10,176 nucleotides of DNA from Lachnospiraceae bacterium UBA3772 (lineage in GTDB: Bacteria > Bacillota > Clostridia > Lachnospirales > Lachnospiraceae): contig DFFQ01000193.1 of NCBI GenBank assembly GCA_002371025.1, positions 1 to 10,176 of the forward strand. The letters run 5' to 3'. The position numbers and the translations under genes were made by a program. Of this stretch, positions 5,436 through 10,176 are shown piece by piece. How positions within the stretch are numbered: position 1 is the first letter of the stretch; each line of letters begins with the position of its first letter. The notes below the pieces were generated by a model, which worked only from the letters and a program-made list of their open reading frames with translations, made no database searches and was not told where the DNA came from.

Positions 5436-6713
5436 TTATTTTACTGCATCTAATGCCTGCTGAATGTCTTCGATAATATCATCCACATTTTCAATACCAA
5501 CAGAAAGTCTGATAAGATCTGGAAGCACTCCACCTTTAACAAGCTCTTCGTCTGTAAGCTGTCTATGCGTTGATGAAGCTGGATGAAGGACACAGGTATG
5601 AGCATCTGCAACATGAGTAGCAATAATAGCTACCTTAAGATGCTTCATAAATTCTTCTGCAGCCTTTCTTCCGCCCTTAACACCGAAAGATACAACACCA
5701 CAAGTTCCATTAGGAAGATATTTCTTTGCTCTTTCATAATATTTATTTGACTCAAGTCCAGGATAATTAACCCAGGCAACTTTTTCATTTCCTTCAAGGA
5801 ATTCAGCTACCTTCTGGGCATTGCTGCAATGTCTTTCCATTCTTACTGCCAGAGACTCAAGTCCAAGGTTAAGTAAATATGCATTCATAGGAGCCTGAAT
5901 AGATCCTAAATCTCTCATTAACTGAGCAGTACACTTTGTAATAAATGCCCCTGCATTTCCAAATTTTTCAGCATATGTAATTCCATGGTAAGACTCATCA
6001 GGAGTTGTAAGTCCAGGGAATTTGTCTTTATGAGCCATCCAATCAAACTTACCAGAATCAACAATAACACCACCAACTGACGCATCATGTCCATCCATAT
6101 ATTTTGTTGTTGAATGAATAACAATATCTGCCCCAAATTCAAATGGTCTGCAGTTTATAGGAGTTGCAAAAGTATTATCAACGATAAGAGGAACTCCATG
6201 TTTATGTGCAGCATTTGCGAATCTTTCTATATCAAATACAATGAGCGCAGGATTTGCAATAGTCTCACCAAAAACTGCCTTCGTATTAGGCTTAAATGCA
6301 GCTTCAAGTTCTTCATCTGTACAGTCAGGATCTACAAATGTAAAATCAATTCCCATCTTCTTCATAGTTACATTAAAAAGATTAAATGTTCCGCCATAGA
6401 TAGATGCTGATGCTATAACATGATCTCCTGCATTTGCAATATTAAATACTGAGAAGAAAGATGCAGCCTGACCTGATGATGTAAGCATTGCAGCTGTACC
6501 ACCTTCAAGTGATGCAATCTTTGCAGCTACATAATCATTTGTAGGATTCTGAAGTCTTGTATAGAAATAGCCTTCTGCTTCAAGGTCAAAAAGTTTACCC
6601 ATATCTTCACTTGTATCATACTTAAATGTTGTACTCTGAATGATAGGTATCATTCTTGACTCGCCATTTTTAGGCATATATCCAGCCTGAATACATTTTG
6701 TTTCCTGTCTCAT
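5436..6713 (-). CDS. metY: O-acetylhomoserine sulfhydrylase (PLP-dependent)
   Basis: O-acetylhomoserine aminocarboxypropyltransferase of the Cys/Met-metabolism PLP family. It makes homocysteine from O-acetylhomoserine and sulfide in the cytosol, for methionine synthesis; related enzymes also work as cysteine synthase. The 425 residues match the family length. Visible features are ETKCIQAGY at the start, PIIQSTTFKYD, the YTRLQNPT loop (51-58), SSGQAA (79-84), the PLP-contacting VDNTFATP (178-185) and the Schiff-base lysine K204 in HSTTKYMDGH (200-209). The loop insertion with DESYHG and the C-terminal THVADAHTCVLHPASSTHRQ are characteristic of MetY rather than MetB or MetC. AGGAGG (6723-6718) four bases before the ATG fixes the start. 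It has its own promoter and a terminator on each side, so it appears monocistronic. No SAM riboswitch is seen in the leader. Confidence 0.94.
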   Translation of the reverse strand: MRQETKCIQAGYMPKNGESRMIPIIQSTTFKYDTSEDMGKLFDLEAEGYFYTRLQNPTNDYVAAKIASLEGGTAAMLTSSGQAASFFSVFNIANAGDHVIASASIYGGTFNLFNVTMKKMGIDFTFVDPDCTDEELEAAFKPNTKAVFGETIANPALIVFDIERFANAAHKHGVPLIVDNTFATPINCRPFEFGADIVIHSTTKYMDGHDASVGGVIVDSGKFDWMAHKDKFPGLTTPDESYHGITYAEKFGNAGAFITKCTAQLMRDLGSIQAPMNAYLLNLGLESLAVRMERHCSNAQKVAEFLEGNEKVAWVNYPGLESNKYYERAKKYLPNGTCGVVSFGVKGGRKAAEEFMKHLKVAIIATHVADAHTCVLHPASSTHRQLTDEELVKGGVLPDLIRLSVGIENVDDIIEDIQQALDAVK

Positions 6714-6723
6714 TTTTCCTCCT

Positions 6724-6766
6724 TTTGCTTTGTTTTCAATAATTCCAAAATAAATCTCAAAGCAAA
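6724..6766 (-). promoter_or_regulatory. Inverted repeat touching the metY ribosome binding site
   Basis: In the metY leader TTTGCTTTG (6766-6758) and CAAAGCAAA (6732-6724) form a perfect 9-bp stem with a 25-base loop. The downstream arm ends exactly where AGGAGG begins. If formed in the mRNA it could modulate ribosome access. The role is inferred from position only. Confidence 0.4.
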
Positions 6767-6797
6767 TATTTATTTTAAACTCTATTTAACTAAAGTA

Positions 6798-6826
6798 ATT
6801 ATATATATTAAACGTCTTTGTTTCAA
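6798..6826 (-). promoter_or_regulatory. Promoter of metY
   Basis: On the minus strand -35 TTGAAA (6826-6821), a 17-base spacer and a perfect -10 TATAAT (6803-6798). The start is expected near 6791, giving a leader of about 78 bases. It lies downstream of the adhesin terminator, so metY is an independent unit. Confidence 0.85.
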
Positions 6827-6905
6827 GGCTTAATTATAATCTTAGCCTATAAGGGATATTCTTCATTATCTAAGCTGCCCCCTGACTCAAGGAATTATTC
6901 ATATT

Positions 6906-6937
6906 AAAAAAGGCATAGGGGGAAAACCCTATGCCTT
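6906..6937 (-). terminator. Intrinsic terminator of the surface-protein gene
   Basis: On the minus strand AAGGCATAGGG (6937-6927) and CCCTATGCCTT (6920-6910) form a perfect 11-bp stem with a 6-base loop, leading into six T (6911-6906). It begins 11 bases after the stop codon of the adhesin. Confidence 0.93.
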
Positions 6938-6948
6938 AAAGTAGCTAA

Positions 6949-9900
6949 TTAATTAGCTTTTCTTTTGTTTCTCTTTTTCTTTCCTATAATGAAAAGTCCT
7001 GTAAATGATACAAGCATAAGTCCTGCAACAGGGATAATTGGTGAATCATCTCCTGTCTGTGGATTATTGCCTGGATTATCATTTGGTGTTTCAGGTGTAT
7101 CAGACCTATGTGGTGTACCTGGTGTATTACTCTTCTTATCTGTCATACTTACTGTAATGACATAATTCTCATCAGGTCCAATCTTCTTATCGTCCACCTT
7201 AAACTCAACTGGGGCTGCTACTTCATATCCCTTTGGTGCTGAAACTTCAACAAGCTTATATGTCTTGTCATCGTTTGCATCAAATAATCCAGATACTTCA
7301 TAGTCCTCTTCAGTTGAAAGCCATGGTCCAACTACAACATCGCCATTTTCATCAACAACCTGAAGAGTTGCTCCTGAAAGATGGTTACCTGCTTCGTCTA
7401 ACTTAGCAAATCTAACGATAGTTACTGGCTCTAACCATGTAACATTTCCATTTTCATCTATTGTTGCAGTTCCATCACCACTATCAAATGAATCTGTATC
7501 AAATACAACTTCATTCTTACTTGGATCTTCTGGATCCGGTACAACCTTAAATGAAACCTTTATAGGATTCTTTGAAACATAATAACCATTAGGTGATTCA
7601 ACTTCTGTAAGAGTATATTCTACATCAGCAAATACTCCCTTAAGAATGAGAACACCATCAATTCCAGTCTTTGCACTTGCAACAACAACGCGACTCTTAT
7701 TACCTTCTTCATCTTCAACTTCTTTTGAAAGCTCAAAGATTGAACCTGGTAACTTAACATCAGAATCTGCTTCTGAAACCTTCTGAAGCTTGATGTCAGC
7801 CTTATATTTGTTATTAACAACTGTATTATTCTGTACCTTGTCTGTACCTTCAAAGTCTGTAGTAAGGCCTTCAAATACAGCATCTTCAGCATCACTTACA
7901 TGTGCATAGTAGCTGTTATCTGATAACTTATATGAATCAATTGTTGCTGTCTCTCTGATGATATAATCACCTGCTGGGAGATTGTTAAACACAACTGTAC
8001 CCATATTATTTGAAACTGCTACTGCTTTATAAGCTTTTTCACCAGTCTGAACATTTCCATCATTATCAAGAAGTTCTGCTGTAAATTCAACACCTTCAAG
8101 TGGAGTAGTTTCATTTGGATTGTCTGAGCAATCTTCATTAACTCTTCCTACCTTAGTGAAGTTAAGTTCTGTAACTGCATCTTTCAGTAACATTACTGTA
8201 TTACCAGAAACTTCCTTTGTTGAACCATTAAATTCAACCTGTCCATTCTTATTAAGATAGAAGCTTACATCAGCTGTAAGTTTATATCCTTCTGGAGCTT
8301 TTGCTTCATGAATATAATAATTCTTTCCAACTGTAAGTCCTGAAATCTTGTTGAACTCATCTTCTGTTGTTGTGAATTCTATTTCATTTCCATCCTTATC
8401 TTTTGCTACTGTCTTATCAGCATTTAAAATCTGGATAACAGCTCCCTTAAGGATTACCTCACCGCTTATATCTCTCTTACTGATATAAACATTTGTAAGT
8501 TCATCCTCGATTACAAGTGAATTACTTTCTTCATCTGTTATCTTTGAAGTTGTCTTATCTGTATTAACAGTTCCGTCATCCTTTAACTCGAAGTAAGTAT
8601 CTGTTGCAATACTATATCCATCCGGTGCTATTGTTTCACGAAGGATATACTTCTTCTTTGTTTCAAGTCCCTTGATTTCATGAGCTTCCTTGGTTGAAAC
8701 CCACTCTACCTTTTCACCATTTATAGTAACAATATTTTCATTTTCATCAAGGATCTGGATTGTTGCTCCTTCGATTTCTTCTCCGCCAGCAATATCCACC
8801 TTGCTTATCTTAACTGAAGTCATCTTATCTTCTACAAGAAGAACACCCTTGTCAGTATTTGTTGTAGTTGCATCTTGATTAACAGTTCCATCAGCATTTA
8901 ACTCGAAATAAGTATCTGTTGTAATAGCGTATCCATCCGGCGCTACTGTTTCACGAAGGATGTACTTCTTCTTTGTTTCGAGTCCCTTGATTTCATGAGC
9001 TTCCTTAGTTGATACCCACTCTATCTTTTCACCATTTATAGTAACAATCTTTCCGTTTTCATCAAGAATCTGGATTTTTGCTCCTTCAAGTTCTTCTCCA
9101 TTAGCAATATCAGTTTTGCTAATCTTAACTGATGTCATACTGTCTTCTACAAGAATGACTCCATTGTCAATAGTTGCTGTTGTATTTACCGTATTTACAG
9201 TTCCATCAAGATTAAGCTCAAACTTTGTATCTGTTGCTACAGTGTAACCTGCTGGTGCTACTGTTTCTCTTAATGTATATGTCTTTCCTACAGTAAGTCC
9301 AACTACTTCGTGAGGCTCCTTAGTTGATACCCACTCTGCCTTTTCACCATCAAGTACTACAACTTTTCCATCACCATCGAGAATCTGGATTGTTGCTCCT
9401 TCAAGTTCTTCTCCATTAGCAATGTCAACTTTACTGATCTTTACTGATGTCTTCTTATCCTGTACAAGCATTCTTCCAGTTGAATCAGTTACAGTTGTTG
9501 TCTTATCTTTGTTGATTGTTCCATCAGCATTAAGTTCAAACTTTGTATTTGTAGCAATTGCATATCCATCAGGTGCTACTGTTTCTCTTAATGTATATGT
9601 TTCTCCTGTCTTAAGACCTGTTATCTCGCGTGCTTCCTTAGTTGATACCCACTCATCAACAACATTTCCATCCTTATCAAGGATCTGGATACGGGCACCT
9701 TCAAGTTCTTCGTCATTTGTAATATCTACCTTGCTAACTTTTACTGATGTCATATCATCATTAACAAGAAGTATTCCATTATCTGTTGTTGCAGTTGTCT
9801 TATCACTGTTGATACTTCCGTCCTTATTTAATTCGAACTTTGTATCTGCAGCAATGGTATATCCTTCTGGTGCTACTGTTTCTCTTAAGGTATAAGTTGT

Positions 9901-10176
9901 TTCTGTCTTAAGTCCAACTATTTCATGAGCTTCCTTAGTTGATACCCACTCTAACTTTTTACCATCAAGTACAACAACCTTTCCTTCGCTATCAAGGATC
10001 TGGATTGTTGCTCCTTCAAGTTCTTCCTTAGTTGTTACATCTACTTTACTGATCTTAACTGAAGTCTTTTTATCATTTATAACCAGATTGTCATGGCTAT
10101 CAATAATAGTCTCAGTCTTCTGCTTATTAACAGTTCCATCAGCATTTAATTCAAACTTTGTATCTGTTGCAACACT
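6949..10176 (-). CDS. Large sortase-anchored surface protein with SpaA/Cna-B repeats (N-terminus beyond right edge)
   Basis: The C-terminal 1075 residues of a cell-wall-anchored protein; the frame is open to 10176. An ATG at 9753 lies inside a repeat and is not the start. Domains from right to left: a partial repeat (10072-10176), five similar repeats (8503-10071), a related but diverged domain (8179-8502), then three more diverged Cna-B/SpaA-like domains (7810-8178, 7426-7809, 7132-7425). A proline-rich linker, NPQTG sortase signal (7051-7065), hydrophobic helix and basic tail KKKRNKRKAN follow. The repeats show the SpaA pattern ISKVDI, LEGATIQILD, WVSTKEAHEI, LRETVAPDGY, with a conserved Lys, Glu and final Asp or Asn suited to internal isopeptide bonds. 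Adhesion or a fibrous stalk on the cell surface is inferred. The binding domain and signal peptide would lie outside the window, and no sortase gene is seen. The gene ends 11 bases before its terminator. Confidence 0.92.
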   Translation of the reverse strand, partial: SVATDTKFELNADGTVNKQKTETIIDSHDNLVINDKKTSVKISKVDVTTKEELEGATIQILDSEGKVVVLDGKKLEWVSTKEAHEIVGLKTETTYTLRETVAPEGYTIAADTKFELNKDGSINSDKTTATTDNGILLVNDDMTSVKVSKVDITNDEELEGARIQILDKDGNVVDEWVSTKEAREITGLKTGETYTLRETVAPDGYAIATNTKFELNADGTINKDKTTTVTDSTGRMLVQDKKTSVKISKVDIANGEELEGATIQILDGDGKVVVLDGEKAEWVSTKEPHEVVGLTVGKTYTLRETVAPAGYTVATDTKFELNLDGTVNTVNTTATIDNGVILVEDSMTSVKISKTDIANGEELEGAKIQILDENGKIVTINGEKIEWVSTKEAHEIKGLETKKKYILRETVAPDGYAITTDTYFELNADGTVNQDATTTNTDKGVLLVEDKMTSVKISKVDIAGGEEIEGATIQILDENENIVTINGEKVEWVSTKEAHEIKGLETKKKYILRETIAPDGYSIATDTYFELKDDGTVNTDKTTSKITDEESNSLVIEDELTNVYISKRDISGEVILKGAVIQILNADKTVAKDKDGNEIEFTTTEDEFNKISGLTVGKNYYIHEAKAPEGYKLTADVSFYLNKNGQVEFNGSTKEVSGNTVMLLKDAVTELNFTKVGRVNEDCSDNPNETTPLEGVEFTAELLDNDGNVQTGEKAYKAVAVSNNMGTVVFNNLPAGDYIIRETATIDSYKLSDNSYYAHVSDAEDAVFEGLTTDFEGTDKVQNNTVVNNKYKADIKLQKVSEADSDVKLPGSIFELSKEVEDEEGNKSRVVVASAKTGIDGVLILKGVFADVEYTLTEVESPNGYYVSKNPIKVSFKVVPDPEDPSKNEVVFDTDSFDSGDGTATIDENGNVTWLEPVTIVRFAKLDEAGNHLSGATLQVVDENGDVVVGPWLSTEEDYEVSGLFDANDDKTYKLVEVSAPKGYEVAAPVEFKVDDKKIGPDENYVITVSMTDKKSNTPGTPHRSDTPETPNDNPGNNPQTGDDSPIIPVAGLMLVSFTGLFIIGKKKRNKRKAN
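7051..7065 (-). other. NPQTG sortase sorting signal
   Basis: NPQTG is followed by DDSPIIPVAGLMLVSF, a hydrophobic segment, and then a basic tail at the C-terminus. This is the complete three-part cell-wall sorting signal. NPQTG deviates from the classic LPXTG, as is common in clostridial sortase substrates. Confidence 0.9.
8503..10176 (-). repeat. Tandem coding repeats of the surface protein (five full units plus part of a sixth)
   Basis: In-frame units, right to left: partial unit 10072-10176, then 9757-10071 (105 residues), 9457-9756 (100), 9142-9456 (105), 8827-9141 (105) and 8503-8826 (108). Each runs from (K/S/D)(K/M)TSVK(I/V)SK to a closing LV(E/N/Q)D or VIED. Shared blocks are EELEGATIQILD, EWVSTKEAHEI, LRETVAP.GY and TDTKFELN.DGT. 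The two units between 8503 and 9141 are near-identical over their middle at the DNA level (KKKYILRET, VTINGEK), suggesting a recent duplication or gene conversion. The unit at 9457-9756 lacks about five residues before EWVSTKEA. Confidence 0.95.

Noticed and set aside
6714..6797. SAM riboswitch in the metY leader
   Set aside because: The leader after the promoter is about 78 bases, very AT-rich, and lacks the conserved multi-stem core.
6873..6903. Ten-codon open frame MNNSLSQGAA between the adhesin terminator and the metY promoter
   Set aside because: It has no ribosome binding site, lies upstream of the metY promoter and immediately after a terminator, and has no Met or Cys codon run to suggest a leader peptide.
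9751..9753. ATG at 9753 as the start of the surface protein
   Set aside because: The frame is open to the right edge and encodes more of the same repeats. The ATG falls inside the repeat motif DMTSVK and has no ribosome binding site or signal peptide.
9422..9895. Long plus-strand open frame opposite the adhesin repeats
   Set aside because: It is the antisense of a repetitive coding sequence, repeats with the same period, and has no ribosome binding site or recognisable family.
8503..10176. CRISPR-like regular repeats
   Set aside because: The period of about 315 bases is in frame, encodes conserved protein domains throughout, and has no short repeats with unique spacers.

Overview
The window looks like a chromosomal segment of an AT-rich, anaerobic Gram-positive bacterium of the Clostridia, most probably Lachnospiraceae. 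This is inferred from an anaerobic ribonucleotide reductase activase (NrdG), strong AGGAGG-type ribosome binding sites, many short hairpin-plus-T-tract terminators, a trigger-factor-like PPIase lipoprotein, and a sortase-anchored surface protein built of SpaA/Cna-B repeats. No species call is possible from the sequence alone. Most genes are housekeeping. The accessory parts are the surface protein at the right edge and a small repeated hairpin element behind mgtE.

Left part (1-2445, all minus strand, read right to left). A lipoprotein foldase gene ends in a strong terminator. The 3' arm of that terminator carries the -35 box of the next promoter. This promoter drives a tRNA-Leu(CAG), which is followed by greA (transcription elongation factor) and lysS (lysyl-tRNA synthetase, cut by the left edge). 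The three probably form one transcription unit for translation and transcription functions, with an internal terminator-like hairpin just before lysS.

Middle (2446-5097, plus strand). A divergent promoter region faces nrdG, dut (dUTPase) and mgtE (magnesium channel/transporter). nrdG and dut both serve deoxynucleotide supply. A clean intrinsic terminator separates dut from mgtE, yet mgtE begins only 24 bases later, so its expression seems to depend on readthrough.

Region 5093-5421 holds no gene. It has a 167-bp MITE-like element whose left end contains the mgtE stop codon, a truncated second copy repeating the first 70 bp exactly, and a 22-bp perfect hairpin that is a bidirectional terminator for mgtE and metY.

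Right part (5436-10176, minus strand). metY (O-acetylhomoserine sulfhydrylase) has its own good promoter and an inverted repeat touching its ribosome binding site. Upstream of it is the 3' portion of a very large cell-wall-anchored protein: five near-identical ~105-residue SpaA-like repeats plus part of a sixth, four diverged domains, a proline-rich stretch, an NPQTG sortase signal, a membrane helix and a basic tail. Its N-terminus lies beyond the right edge.

I found no convincing new multi-gene system. The most interesting signals are the tandem hairpin element at the mgtE stop codon, the fused terminator/promoter before the tRNA gene, and the recent repeat expansion in the adhesin.
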